Below are positions 14,189 through 22,779 of a stretch of 64,000 nt of DNA, piece by piece. The position numbers and the translations under genes were made by a program. Location of the stretch: assembly GCF_030718205.1 (NCBI RefSeq), contig NZ_JAUZQF010000035.1:35698-99697 (forward strand). Direction: 5' to 3'. Within the stretch, counting starts at the first letter, position 1. Every line of letters starts with the position of its first letter. Under the pieces are notes generated by a model. It saw only the letters and a program-made list of their open reading frames with translations, searched no databases and was not told where the DNA came from. This DNA is from Nonomuraea turcica. Its GTDB lineage: Bacteria; Actinomycetota; Actinomycetes; Streptosporangiales; Streptosporangiaceae.

Positions 14189-15147
14189 AGCCCTCCTCGC
14201 GCCAAGAACTTCGCACGATCGATCCTGACCTGCGCTATCGCGCGGGCGACGCCGACCTGTAGAACGCTCTTGCTGTACGTATAGCCGTGCCCGACCGCGT
14301 CGAAAAACCGTCCCGCTGGATCGAGCATCGCGTAGCTGCCCCTCATCGCATGGTTGTCCTCCGGGACGACTGTGATCCCGTGCGTTTCGACGCGGACGCT
14401 TCGTCTAACAAATTGCTCGAACTGCTCGGGAGTGATGAGCAGTGACTCCACTTTTCCTGAGTTCTGCCCCGAAACCGGCAGGGCCTGGAGGATCTTCCAG
14501 CGTTCTGGACGGGCGGCGATGATGAAGCTCGTCAAATCTTCGAAACGGTTGGCGGCGGTGACCACCGTGTTGATCTTCAAATGGACGCCGGCTTCTTTTA
14601 TGCGGTGGCACAGACTGAGGTAGTGGCACTCATCGGCCGGAGTCCCTGCGGTGACCCGGCCGATCGTGTTCAAGGTCATTGCGCTCACACTGTCGACGCT
14701 GATCGTCGCCCAGTCCAGAGCGCCTCCGAGGTCCTCGAGCTTCTGCGTGCTCAGCAGACTCCCATTGGTCACGAGAGCCGTCGTCAGGCCGCAGCTCTTG
14801 GCGAGCCGGATCAGATCCGCGATCCAGGGGCAAAGAAGCGGTTCCCCTCCCGCGAATGTGATCTTAGTGAAACCGGCTTCCGCGAGCAGGGCGACGACCC
14901 GCCTTGCGTCCTGCTCGGGCAGGTGCCCTTCTGGAAGGACGGAATTACGGACATCGCGAAAAGTGGCGAAACAGAACCGGCATCTCATGTTGCATGGCTG
15001 CCACAAATGGAAATTCACCGTCTCGATGGGCACACCCATGTCACTCAACATTGCCATGAGGATTCCATCCGACCAGAAGGGGATGTGTCGGTGGTGCTGC
15101 TTCACTTCTAGCATTCGGCCGAGGAAGGCACAAGAAAAGATCCTCAA
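14182..15147 (-). CDS. Prokaryotic viperin family radical-SAM protein (ddhNTP synthase-like)
   Basis: The radical-SAM cluster motif CNMRCRFC (CxxxCxxC) follows VNFHLWQP. It continues with FATF, then ITFAGGEPLL (SAM-binding GGEP), ALVTNGSLL, WATISVDS, TIGR, HLKINTVV, RWKILQALPV and the end FLARGGLY. These segments line up along the length of vertebrate viperin (NYKCGFCFHT, INFSGGEP, IVSNGSLI, AISCDS, FKINSVIN, RWKVFQCL, FLKRGGKY). The family converts CTP, UTP or GTP to 3'-deoxy-3',4'-didehydro nucleotides that terminate viral RNA synthesis. Neighbouring kinase-like and PRTase-like genes fit a nucleotide supply or modification role. The start is uncertain: TTG 15147 has AGGA 4 bases before it, and ATG 15114, 15057 and 15039 are alternatives. 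The core begins at about residue 41. Confidence 0.9.
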   Translation of the reverse strand: MRIFSCAFLGRMLEVKQHHRHIPFWSDGILMAMLSDMGVPIETVNFHLWQPCNMRCRFCFATFRDVRNSVLPEGHLPEQDARRVVALLAEAGFTKITFAGGEPLLCPWIADLIRLAKSCGLTTALVTNGSLLSTQKLEDLGGALDWATISVDSVSAMTLNTIGRVTAGTPADECHYLSLCHRIKEAGVHLKINTVVTAANRFEDLTSFIIAARPERWKILQALPVSGQNSGKVESLLITPEQFEQFVRRSVRVETHGITVVPEDNHAMRGSYAMLDPAGRFFDAVGHGYTYSKSVLQVGVARAIAQVRIDRAKFLARGGLY

Positions 15148-15409
15148 CTAATCCTGATCCGCCACGTGAGACACTGCGCTGATGTGGCGCCGACGTCTGC
15201 GGTCATCGTTTTCCGCTTCGTCGCGTTACGTCAGAGCGTGGCGCTCTTGATGAGTAGCGGGTAAGTATTTGAGCAATGGCCGCACGCGCTTCCGGCGCTT
15301 TCTTGCTGTTCGCAGCGCATACCGCCTGCTGCGTCGGCTTTGGACGGCGGGCCCGGCCCGCAGGACCGAAGGGTTCTCATGGTGTAAGACCGAGCCCGCT
15401 GGGTGCGCC

Positions 15410-15862
15410 TCAGCTCACTGCCTGCTTCACCAGCGCGCCGATCCGTGCCTCCACCTCGGCCGTCACCTCGGTCAAGGCGAAACCGGCAGCCCACATCGCG
15501 CCGTCGTCCAGGTTCGCCTGGTCGCTGAACCCGAGCGTCGCGTAGCGTGTCTTGAACTTCGTCGAGGGCTGGAAGTGGCAGACGAGCTTGCCGTCCAGCG
15601 CGTAGGCGGGCATCCCGTACCAGAGCTTCGGTGCGAGGACCGGGGCGCTGGCGGTGATGACGGCATGGACGCGCTCGGCCATGATCCGGTCCGATTCCTG
15701 CATCTCGGCGATCTTCGCGAGGACGTCCTGCAGGTCCTGCGCCGCCTTGTCCGCACGTGAGGCACGGCGCGCTGCCTTCTTCTGGTCTTGGGCGTGGTCC
15801 TTCATCGCGGCCCGCTCCTCGGCCGTGAAACCCTCGTACGTGCTGCTTTCGGTGCTGCTCAT
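15410..15862 (-). CDS. DUF1801 (YdhG-like) domain protein
   Basis: A 150-aa protein from ATG 15862, with an excellent ribosome-binding site (AGGAGG 8 bases upstream). The N-terminal third is charged and helical (EERAAMKDHAQDQKKAARRA). The rest carries the DUF1801 core: APVLAPKLWYGMPAYAL, KLVCHFQPSTKFKTRYATLG and GAMWAAGFAL. DUF1801 proteins are small cytosolic alpha/beta proteins related to frataxin-like iron chaperones; the true function is not settled. It is the third gene of a minus-strand run with two VOC genes spaced about 80 bp apart, probably one transcript. Confidence 0.85.
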   Translation of the reverse strand: MSSTESSTYEGFTAEERAAMKDHAQDQKKAARRASRADKAAQDLQDVLAKIAEMQESDRIMAERVHAVITASAPVLAPKLWYGMPAYALDGKLVCHFQPSTKFKTRYATLGFSDQANLDDGAMWAAGFALTEVTAEVEARIGALVKQAVS

Positions 15863-15942
15863 GGCGATTTCCTCCTGGAGGATCTTGACTTTCGGAATCT
15901 TGAGAAGGGACGGCTCGGTCGAGATCACCCCGCCGCGGGGTC

Positions 15943-16554
15943 TCAGACGGATGCGGTCTCCCAGACGAACCCGTCCGGGTCGGTGAAGGGTCCGGCGTCG
16001 CCGCCGAACGCGATCCGGTGCGAGCCGGTGCCCTCCTCGGAGACGCCGGTGTCCTTGGCGAGGGCGCGGCGCGGGTAGAGCGCCAGCGTGACGGCCGACG
16101 ACGGGGTGTCGAACTCGACGTACTTGCCGCCGAAGCTCTTCCCCACGGCCAGGCCGCGGTCGGCGTAGAAGCGCTTGCTCGCCTTGACGTCCTCCACTCC
16201 CAGCAGGAGCGCGACCTGGTCGAGGTGCAGGGCGGCAGGGCCGGTGTCCTTCTTCTTCGAGGTCGCGATCTTGCAGATCGTCCCGTCCGGGGCGCGTACG
16301 ACGCCGCCGTAGCCCCAGAAGCTCTTCGTGGCCGGCTTGAGCGTCGTGGCGCCGGCGTCGAGGGCGGCGGCGATGAAGGCGTCGACGTTGCCCGGCTGGG
16401 ACACCACGAGTGACAGGGCGAACCCGCGGAAGCCGGTCGTCGGCGCATCCGAGGCGCGTACGTTCACGAAGCCCTCAAGGCCGAAGGCCTTGTAGAAGGC
16501 GTCCGCGGCCGTGGGGTCGGGAACTTCCAGGGTGATGGATTCGAAGGAGGTCAT
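15943..16554 (-). CDS. Two-domain VOC-family protein
   Basis: A 203-aa protein from ATG 16554, with AAGGAGGTC just upstream. Two VOC modules: residues 1-105 (MTSFESITLEVPDPTAADAF, GVVRAPDGTICKIATSK) and 110-203 (LHLDQVALLLGVEDVKASKR, DPDGFVWETASV). The paired modules can form one intramolecular metal site, as in glyoxalase I and dioxygenases, but ligands cannot be assigned with confidence. It lies in a run with another VOC gene and a DUF1801 gene. It is probably a detoxification or resistance protein; the substrate is unknown. Confidence 0.87.
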   Translation of the reverse strand: MTSFESITLEVPDPTAADAFYKAFGLEGFVNVRASDAPTTGFRGFALSLVVSQPGNVDAFIAAALDAGATTLKPATKSFWGYGGVVRAPDGTICKIATSKKKDTGPAALHLDQVALLLGVEDVKASKRFYADRGLAVGKSFGGKYVEFDTPSSAVTLALYPRRALAKDTGVSEEGTGSHRIAFGGDAGPFTDPDGFVWETASV

Positions 16555-16634
16555 GGCAGGTCCTTTGAGTGAAGGGGGTTTGTCGTCTTGTCGAACGGCC
16601 GCTGTGCGGTGGATATGGCAGGGGAGGCCGGTAC

Positions 16635-16991
16635 TTACCGGTCCTGGATCAGCCCGAGGACGTTGCCGTCGGGGTCGGTGACGGTGGCCACCAGACGGCC
16701 GCCGCCGACCTCGTGCGCGGCCTCCTTCACGATGGCCCCCGCGGCGGTCAGCTCGGCCAGCTTCGCCTCGATGTCCAGTACGTGCCAGTAGGCCACCGGC
16801 GAGGTCATGCCCTGCGGTCCACCGCCCGGCACCAGGCCGATGTGCTGGCCCTCGGCCTCGAAGCCCACGTAGTAGGGCGAGTCGGTCTGCGGCGCGACAC
16901 CGAGCAGGGCCGCGTACACCGCCTTGGCCTTCTCCAGGTCGGACACGGGGTGCAGCACGGTCTTGATTCCCTGGGTGGACGAGCCGGTCAC
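16635..16991 (-). CDS. VOC-family protein (glyoxalase-like)
   Basis: About 118 aa, one VOC domain: IKTVLHPVSDLEKAKAVYAA, then YVGFEAEGQHIGLVP and GGRLVATVTDPDGNVLGLIQ. GTG 16991 has AGGAG 5 bases upstream and is preferred over the GTG two codons earlier. It is the first gene of a three-gene minus-strand run (VOC, VOC, DUF1801) and divergent from the LuxR/AfsR-like regulator that starts about 160 bp away. That regulator is a reasonable candidate controller. Confidence 0.85.
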   Translation of the reverse strand: MTGSSTQGIKTVLHPVSDLEKAKAVYAALLGVAPQTDSPYYVGFEAEGQHIGLVPGGGPQGMTSPVAYWHVLDIEAKLAELTAAGAIVKEAAHEVGGGRLVATVTDPDGNVLGLIQDR

Positions 16992-17151
16992 GGTCACTCC
17001 TGTCGGTCGTGGGCCTCATCGACCCGCTGTCTGCGTACTCACAGCTTTGCTTCCGGACCCACCGACCCACATCCGTGGTGACCACGGAACGACCACGGAT
17101 CGATGACACGGATCGCGCACGGTGGCGACTGCGGATGGCGGTGCGGAGGAA

Positions 17152-19971
17152 ATGCGGCAAACTGGGACAGTGTTGGCAGCAGTGGAGATCTCGCCTCGGG
17201 AAGCCGAGGTACTGGAACTGGTCGGGGCCCATCTCAGCAACGCTGAGATCGCGGCGCGGCTGTTCATCTCGGTGCGTACCGTGGAGAGTCACGTCTCCTC
17301 GCTGCTGCGCAAGCTGGAGCTGCCGGATCGGCGGGCGCTCGCCCAGCGTGCGCCCGAGCCCGTCGGCCCCGGCCCGTCTCGACCGGCACCGGTTCTGCCG
17401 GCCCCGCTGACCTCGTTCATCGGGCGGGTGAGCGAGCGGGCCGAGCTGATCGAGATGATCAAGGCGCAGCGCCAGGTGACCGCGATCGGTCCCGGCGGAG
17501 TGGGCAAGACCCGGCTCGCGTTGGCGGTGGCCGCGGATGCGGCAGGCGACTACTCCGACGGGGTGTGGTTCGTCGACCTGGTCCCGGTCACCGATCCGGG
17601 CATGATCGCGACCGCGGTCGCCGGGGCGCTCGGCCTCGGTGAGCAGCCTGGCCGCGAGATGACCGAGTCCGTGGTCGCCGCGCTGGCCGACCGTCATGCG
17701 CTGCTGGTGCTGGACAACTGCGAGCAAGTGGTGGACGGGGTGGCGCTGTTTCTCGAGCGGGTGCTGGGGACGTGCCCTCGAGTGACCGTGCTGGCGACCA
17801 GCCGGGCACGGCTGATGGTGCCGTTCGAACGGGTGTATCCGGTCCCGCCGCTGTCGCTGGCCGTCGATGGGCAGTCGGACGCGGTCGCGTTGTTCATGGA
17901 TCGGGCGGCGGCGGTCGGCCGGCCGATGGATCCTCCCCTGCGCGACCAGATCGCCTCGATCTGTGCGCGGCTGGATGGGATGGCGCTGGCGATCGAGCTG
18001 GCCGCCGCCCGGTATCCCACGCTCGGGCTGGACGGCATCACCGCCGCCCTGTCCCACCCACTGCGGATGCTCACCGGCGGATCCCGTGCCGATGAGCGGC
18101 ACCGTTCGGTACGGGGGGCGCTGGACTGGAGCCATGCTTTGCTGGAGCCGGCCGACCGGGCGCTGCTGCGCCGGGTGTCGGTGTTCGTGGCGTCGTTCAC
18201 CGCTGCCGCGGCGGCGGAGGTGGCAGGGGACGAGGAAGGCCTGGTCGCCGACGGCCTGGCCCGGCTGGCCGAACAGAGCCTGCTGGTGGTGACGGCGTCC
18301 CCGAGCGGGACCAGGTATCGGGCGTTGGAGACCATCCGTCAGTACGGGATGGAGCGGCTGTCCGAGGCTGGTGAGCTGGTCGACACTCGATCCCGCCACG
18401 TTCGCTGGTGCTTGGCCAGGGCCGCCGAGCTGGCGGTGGCGCGGGCGGACTGGCGGGCCCGGTTCGACGCGGTGGCGGACGACCTGCGCGCCGCCCTGGC
18501 GTGGGCGGCCGACCAGCCGGAACAGCGCACGGACGCGTACCGTCTCGCCCGGTGCCTGGCGGAGCTGACCTTCACCCGTCGCCTGATCGGCGAGTCTCAG
18601 GGGCGCTATGAGCAGGCCGCCGCGCTTGCCGACGACCCCGCCGCCTCCGCGTCGATGCTCCGGCAGGCCGCAGCCGTGGCCGGCTGCCGGATGCGTGGCG
18701 ATGACATGGACCGCCTCCACCGCGCGGCCGCGGACGCCGCCCGCCGGTCAGGCGACACCGCCGGCGCCGCCCGTGACCTGGCGACCGCCGCCAGCAACGC
18801 CTACCGGTTCTCCGGCAAGTTCGTACGGAAGCTGCCGCCGGAAGAGGCGATCGCGCTCATCACCCAGGCGCGGGAACTGGCCGGGGACGACCCGGCCGCG
18901 CAGGCGGCCGTGGCGCTGGCCGAGGCCGGGCGGGCGCTCACCGACGCGTTCGGTGCCGCACAGGGCCGAGACGACGACGCGGTCCCGGTGACGGTCGCGC
19001 GCGCCGAACGAGCGGTCGAGCTCGCTCACCGTACGGGTGACCCGCTCGCCGAGTCCGCCGCGCTCGATACGCTCGCCGGCGCCCAGAGCTGGGCCGGTGA
19101 CACGTTCGCCGTCGCCGCCACGGCCCGGCGCCGGGTCACGCTGCTCTCCTCCACGCCGGATACACCGGCGGGTACCCACGAGCTGATCGAGGCGCTTGGT
19201 GAGGCCACCGAGGCCAGCCTCGGCGTGGGGGACCTGCCGGGTGCGCGCCGGTGGGCGCGGCAGCTCGCGGATCATCCGTTGCTGGCGGAGGTCGGCCATC
19301 GAGCCACGGGCTGGCTCCTTGTGGCCGACACGTTGGCGGGCAACGTCGACGAGGTGCTCACCGGCAGTGTTCGGTTCCTCGATGCGTGGCAGCGGGCCGG
19401 GAGCCCCGCTAGGTCCATCCTCGGTCCGCCGGCGGCCGCAGTGGCGACGATCCACGGTCTGCGCGACGAGCAGGATGCCCGGCGCGAATGGAGCGCGGTG
19501 CTGGGTCAGCTCGACTCCTCACCGGGGAATACGTACGGCTACGGGGCGGTCTTCGACGGGATGCTTCTGCTCCACCGTGGGCAGGCATCGGAGGCGCTGG
19601 AGCGGATGGCGCCTGAGCCTGGCGAGGTGTGGCAATGGGTCACCTGGATCTGGCTTCACTGGTATGTGGCGCTGCGCGCCGAGGCCGCCGTGCTGGCCAG
19701 GGGCTCCGATGCCGGCGACCGTCTGGCCGAGGCTCGGTCCGTCGTGGCCGGTAACCCGGTCGCCGGTGCGCTTGTGGAGCGGGCGCAAGCGCTGCTCGAC
19801 AATGACCAGGAGCGGTTGCTCGCCACGGTATCTTCGTTTGACGCCGCCGGCTGTCGCTATCAGTCGGCGCGGACGCTGGTGCTCGCCGGTGGCGACCATG
19901 CCGTCCGCGGCGCGGCCGCACTGGCCGAACTCGGCTTCGTCCCGATGGCCCTGTCTCGACACCCACGATAA
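17152..19971 (+). CDS. LuxR-HTH / NB-ARC / TPR regulator (AfsR-like), HTH at the N-terminus
   Basis: About 939 aa. A LuxR-type helix-turn-helix is at the very start (residues about 13-57: ISPREAEVLELVGAHLSNAE, AARLFISVRTVESHVSSLL). An NB-ARC-type ATPase follows with Walker A GPGGVGKTRLA (about 113) and Walker B LLVLDNCEQVV (about 185). The C-terminal half is helical TPR-like repeats. Such proteins couple ligand sensing and nucleotide state to promoter activation. In the common LuxR/LAL layout the HTH is C-terminal; this N-terminal placement is a known but less common actinobacterial arrangement. GTG 17122 and ATG 17152 are both possible starts. It is divergent from the VOC/DUF1801 run. Confidence 0.85.
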   Translation: MRQTGTVLAAVEISPREAEVLELVGAHLSNAEIAARLFISVRTVESHVSSLLRKLELPDRRALAQRAPEPVGPGPSRPAPVLPAPLTSFIGRVSERAELIEMIKAQRQVTAIGPGGVGKTRLALAVAADAAGDYSDGVWFVDLVPVTDPGMIATAVAGALGLGEQPGREMTESVVAALADRHALLVLDNCEQVVDGVALFLERVLGTCPRVTVLATSRARLMVPFERVYPVPPLSLAVDGQSDAVALFMDRAAAVGRPMDPPLRDQIASICARLDGMALAIELAAARYPTLGLDGITAALSHPLRMLTGGSRADERHRSVRGALDWSHALLEPADRALLRRVSVFVASFTAAAAAEVAGDEEGLVADGLARLAEQSLLVVTASPSGTRYRALETIRQYGMERLSEAGELVDTRSRHVRWCLARAAELAVARADWRARFDAVADDLRAALAWAADQPEQRTDAYRLARCLAELTFTRRLIGESQGRYEQAAALADDPAASASMLRQAAAVAGCRMRGDDMDRLHRAAADAARRSGDTAGAARDLATAASNAYRFSGKFVRKLPPEEAIALITQARELAGDDPAAQAAVALAEAGRALTDAFGAAQGRDDDAVPVTVARAERAVELAHRTGDPLAESAALDTLAGAQSWAGDTFAVAATARRRVTLLSSTPDTPAGTHELIEALGEATEASLGVGDLPGARRWARQLADHPLLAEVGHRATGWLLVADTLAGNVDEVLTGSVRFLDAWQRAGSPARSILGPPAAAVATIHGLRDEQDARREWSAVLGQLDSSPGNTYGYGAVFDGMLLLHRGQASEALERMAPEPGEVWQWVTWIWLHWYVALRAEAAVLARGSDAGDRLAEARSVVAGNPVAGALVERAQALLDNDQERLLATVSSFDAAGCRYQSARTLVLAGGDHAVRGAAALAELGFVPMALSRHPR

Positions 19972-20041
19972 CCTCAGAGCCGTCGGCTGCGCGATCGTCT
20001 CGCGGCGCAGCTGCCGCCGGAGTTCGCCGCCGAGGGAAACA

Positions 20042-20075
20042 CGTCCGCCCCGCACCGGTCAGTGTGGGACGGACG
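20042..20075. terminator. Imperfect hairpin between convergent genes
   Basis: CGTCCGCCCCGCAC (20042-20055) pairs with GTGTGGGACGGACG (20062-20075) with two mismatches and a 6-base loop. It lies between the stop of the LuxR-type gene (plus) and the stop of the secreted-protein gene (minus), so it could serve both strands. Confidence 0.55.
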
Positions 20076-20086
20076 CGTTCGGCGGG

Positions 20087-20527
20087 TCAGTCGCAGACAT
20101 TGCCTATCGCCCAGTTGGGACGCCAGGTCTTCTCGCCGGAGGACGCACCCTTCCAACTGAACGTCGCCACCACGGTGAAACTCTGCCCTGGAAAGCACGG
20201 GTCGATGGTGGCGGTGGCGGCGAAGTCCTCGGTGTCATGCCAGCCGTCGTAATCCTTCGCGGAGCGCACCGTCACATAGTCACTCTCCTTGGTGCGCAGA
20301 AGCTTCACGTCGGTGACCTTGACCTGGAAGCTGCCGCCACCGGCGACGTCGGTGATTTTCGCCTGCGCTCGGAAGGTGCCGGCGGTCCGGTCCCACACGA
20401 CGGTGGCGCAGCGCTTGACCTGGGTGCCGTAGCACTTCCAATCGCTTGCTGCGGACGCGGACGACGGGGTGATGACGATCGACGCGACAAGCGCTGCGGC
20501 GGCCAACACGCCGGTAGTGCGGAACAT
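20087..20527 (-). CDS. Small secreted protein of unknown function
   Basis: A 146-aa protein from ATG 20527, with GAGGAG 5 bases upstream. Residues 1-27 are a signal peptide (MFRTTGVLAAAALVASIVIT, cleavage near SASAAS). The mature part is a beta-rich domain of about 118 residues with four cysteines (DWKCYGTQVKRC, then TIDPCFPG and GNVCD at the end), probably two disulfides. No family recognised. The gene stands alone between a convergent LuxR-type gene and the divergent AraC-type gene. Likely an exported or wall-associated protein. Confidence 0.75.
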   Translation of the reverse strand: MFRTTGVLAAAALVASIVITPSSASAASDWKCYGTQVKRCATVVWDRTAGTFRAQAKITDVAGGGSFQVKVTDVKLLRTKESDYVTVRSAKDYDGWHDTEDFAATATIDPCFPGQSFTVVATFSWKGASSGEKTWRPNWAIGNVCD

Positions 20528-20806
20528 GTGACTCCTCTTCCTCTGGCCTCGCCCATAGACCGTAGGGTCATCGCGGGCTTCGGACTTTGTCATTCATGCA
20601 GGGAAATTTGTCAGTAGTGCACCGCCACAAGTTGACTCCGCATCAGGCGAGGGCCCTGCGTGTGCCCGTCGAAGCCGTAGCGCAGCGAGAGAAAATCCTG
20701 ACAAACTGATGTCGGGAACCGTCCGTGTCGAGGGGTGGCTTGTGGGAGAACCGGCCAAGGTATCGTCAGGCCGGCTTTATGACCGAGGCAGAAGAAGGTC
20801 TGCCTC

Positions 20807-21766
20807 ATGAGTCTGGTCCTGGACACCGCGTTCATGCTGCCGCAGGACCGGGAGGAAGTGCTCCGGCACGCGGTGTGGGAATCCATGGTGGCGGTCGACA
20901 TCGATCACCGTCCTCCGGCTGAGGACATCTCCGTTCGCATGGGGCTTGGCGCCGTAGGGCCCCTCAGGATCTGTTCGGCGCGGGCGACCGCGGCCACTCT
21001 CCGTCGGACGGAGCGGCTGGCCCGGGAGGACAAGGAGCCGGTCGTCTTCCTCGGTCTTCAGATGACGGGCACCAGCCTGGTGGTGCAGAACGGTCGCCAG
21101 TGCCTGTTGAGGCCGGGAGACTTCGCCGTCTACGAATCGATCGCCCCCTACACACTTCTCTTCGACGAGGGAGTCGACAACCACTTCTTCCGTTTCCCTC
21201 GCGCGGCACTCGCGCTTCCCGAGCGGTTGCTACGAGACATCACCGCGGTCTCCCTGGGATCCGACAACCCCATGGCGCGCCTCGCCTTCACATACTTCTC
21301 CCAACTGGCCGTCAGCGACGAAATGCACCAGGGCGTGCACGCCGACGCCGTCGTGGAACCCAGCATCGAACTCCTCCGTGCCGTCTTGGCGTCCCAGCGC
21401 GGTAACTCCAGCCTGGCCAGAGCACCGTTGGAGGCGACACTCAGCCTGCGGATCACTCATTACGTCCGGGCGCACCTGGCTGATCCCGATCTGTCGGCGG
21501 CACGGATCGCCGCTGCACACGGCATCTCCGTGCGTCATCTCTACGCTGTGCTGTCCCGGTCGGGCATCAGCCTCGGAGACTGGATCCGTACACGCCGCTT
21601 GGCCGAATGCAGGCGAGAGTTGGCCGGCCCGAACGGCCGACTGCGGACAATCGCAGCGATAGGACGGAGTTGGGGCTTCGTGGACGCGACCCACTTCAGC
21701 AAGGTGTTCAAACGGGCATACGGAATCTCGCCTCGGGCCTGGCGCGACCACAACCACCCCCGCTAG
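20807..21766 (+). CDS. AraC-family transcriptional regulator
   Basis: A 319-aa protein. Residues about 40-200 form an AraC_binding_2-type sensor domain (PGDFAVYESIAPYTLLFDEG). The C-terminal 100 residues carry the double AraC HTH: LSAARIAAAHGISVRHLYAV in the first and TIAAIGRSWGFVDATHFSKV, FKRAYGISPRAWR in the second. These activators bind near promoters in response to a ligand. The flanking genes are a secreted protein (divergent) and a methyltransferase (convergent), neither an obvious target. The start is taken at ATG 20807 with GGTCTGCC upstream; the Shine-Dalgarno match is weak. Confidence 0.9.
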   Translation: MSLVLDTAFMLPQDREEVLRHAVWESMVAVDIDHRPPAEDISVRMGLGAVGPLRICSARATAATLRRTERLAREDKEPVVFLGLQMTGTSLVVQNGRQCLLRPGDFAVYESIAPYTLLFDEGVDNHFFRFPRAALALPERLLRDITAVSLGSDNPMARLAFTYFSQLAVSDEMHQGVHADAVVEPSIELLRAVLASQRGNSSLARAPLEATLSLRITHYVRAHLADPDLSAARIAAAHGISVRHLYAVLSRSGISLGDWIRTRRLAECRRELAGPNGRLRTIAAIGRSWGFVDATHFSKVFKRAYGISPRAWRDHNHPR

Positions 21767-21817
21767 GCCAACTCGGCGACCAGGCCGCGAGGTGGCGGGC
21801 ATGGACCGTGCTATCTC

Positions 21818-21873
21818 GGAGGGCGCGGAGGACCGCATCACCGGCCGGCCCTCGCGTACCTTTCGCGCCCTCC
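21818..21873. terminator. Long-loop hairpin between convergent genes
   Basis: GGAGGGCGCG (21818-21827) and CGCGCCCTCC (21864-21873) are perfect complements with a 36-base loop. They lie between the AraC gene (plus) and the methyltransferase gene (minus). The large loop lowers certainty. Confidence 0.4.
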
Positions 21874-21896
21874 TCGAGGACATGCCGTGAAGACCG

Positions 21897-22712
21897 TCAG
21901 GGTACGCGGGCGACGCCGCAGATGATGTCGGCGCCGGTCGGACCGGCAAGAGACGGGTCCAGGGCGACGTTCGGGCGCCAATCACTCGTCGAGACCAGAC
22001 CCGGCTCCAGCATCTCCATGCCCTCGAAGAAGCCGGCGATCTGTTCGCGCGTGCGCGGGGTCACGTTGCCCGCGCTGGTCTTGCGGTACACGTCGCGGCC
22101 CTCGCCCACCACGTCACTGTCGAGCTCGCCCACGACCACATGGGAGATGATCAGGTGGCTTCCGGAGGGCAGGGACTCGCGAACGGTGCGGACGATGGTC
22201 TGGGCCAGGTCGTCGTCGGGGATGAAGTGCAGCACCGCGACCATGATCACGGCCAGCGGCTGCCCGAAGTCGAGGTGGCGGGCGACGTCCGGGTGGCCGA
22301 GGATGGCCATGGGGTCGCGCATGTCGCCCTCGACCACGATGGTGTCGGCGGTCTCGGCCAGCAGGGCGCGGGCGTGCACCAGGACGATCGGGTCGTTGTC
22401 GACGTAGACCACCCGGGACCCGGGGGAGACCCGCCCGGCCACCTGATGCACGTTCTCCTGGGTCGGCAGGCCGGTGCCGATGTCGAGGAACTGGCGGATC
22501 CCGTTTTCGGCGACCGCGGCCACGGCTCGCCCCAGGAACGCCCGGTTGGCCCGCGCGACCTCTCTCGCATTGGGGGAGAGCCGGATGATATGAGCGGCGG
22601 CCTCACGATCGGCGGGGAAGTTGTCCTTGCCGCCGAGCAGGTAGTCGTACATGCGAGCGACGCTCGGCACCGTGACGTCCACCCCGGCCGGCGCCTGCTC
22701 GTGCTCCGTCAT
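21897..22712 (-). CDS. DUF574-type SAM-dependent methyltransferase
   Basis: A 271-aa protein of the actinobacterial S-adenosyl methyltransferase family (DUF574, Methyltransf_19). Family marks are PSVARMYDYLLGGKDNFPAD at the N-terminus, RQFLDIGTGLPTQENVH (SAM-binding motif I) and VVYVDNDPIVLVHARALL (motif II with the acidic ribose-binding residue). The C-terminal REQIAGFFEGMEMLEPGLVS segment is typical. Many paralogues exist per actinomycete genome, often beside XRE/DUF397 genes. Substrates are largely unknown. No partner regulator adjoins directly; the XRE gene at 23649 is one gene away. Confidence 0.92.
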   Translation of the reverse strand: MTEHEQAPAGVDVTVPSVARMYDYLLGGKDNFPADREAAAHIIRLSPNAREVARANRAFLGRAVAAVAENGIRQFLDIGTGLPTQENVHQVAGRVSPGSRVVYVDNDPIVLVHARALLAETADTIVVEGDMRDPMAILGHPDVARHLDFGQPLAVIMVAVLHFIPDDDLAQTIVRTVRESLPSGSHLIISHVVVGELDSDVVGEGRDVYRKTSAGNVTPRTREQIAGFFEGMEMLEPGLVSTSDWRPNVALDPSLAGPTGADIICGVARVP

Positions 22713-22779
22713 GCCGTCTCCTCACTTCCGGTTCAGCCAAAAAGATCTTAATTCATCCGTTTAGCTCCCGGGATGTCTT

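Noticed and set aside
11321..15147. A nucleoside-antibiotic cluster instead of a defence locus
   Set aside because: Not excluded, but there is no export, tailoring or resistance gene within the four-gene unit, so I did not make it the main call.
15943..18720. 925-codon open frame on the minus strand running through three other genes
   Set aside because: Only its last 203 codons are a VOC protein with a proper start and ribosome site. The rest is antisense to the LuxR/AfsR-like gene and is open because of high G+C content.
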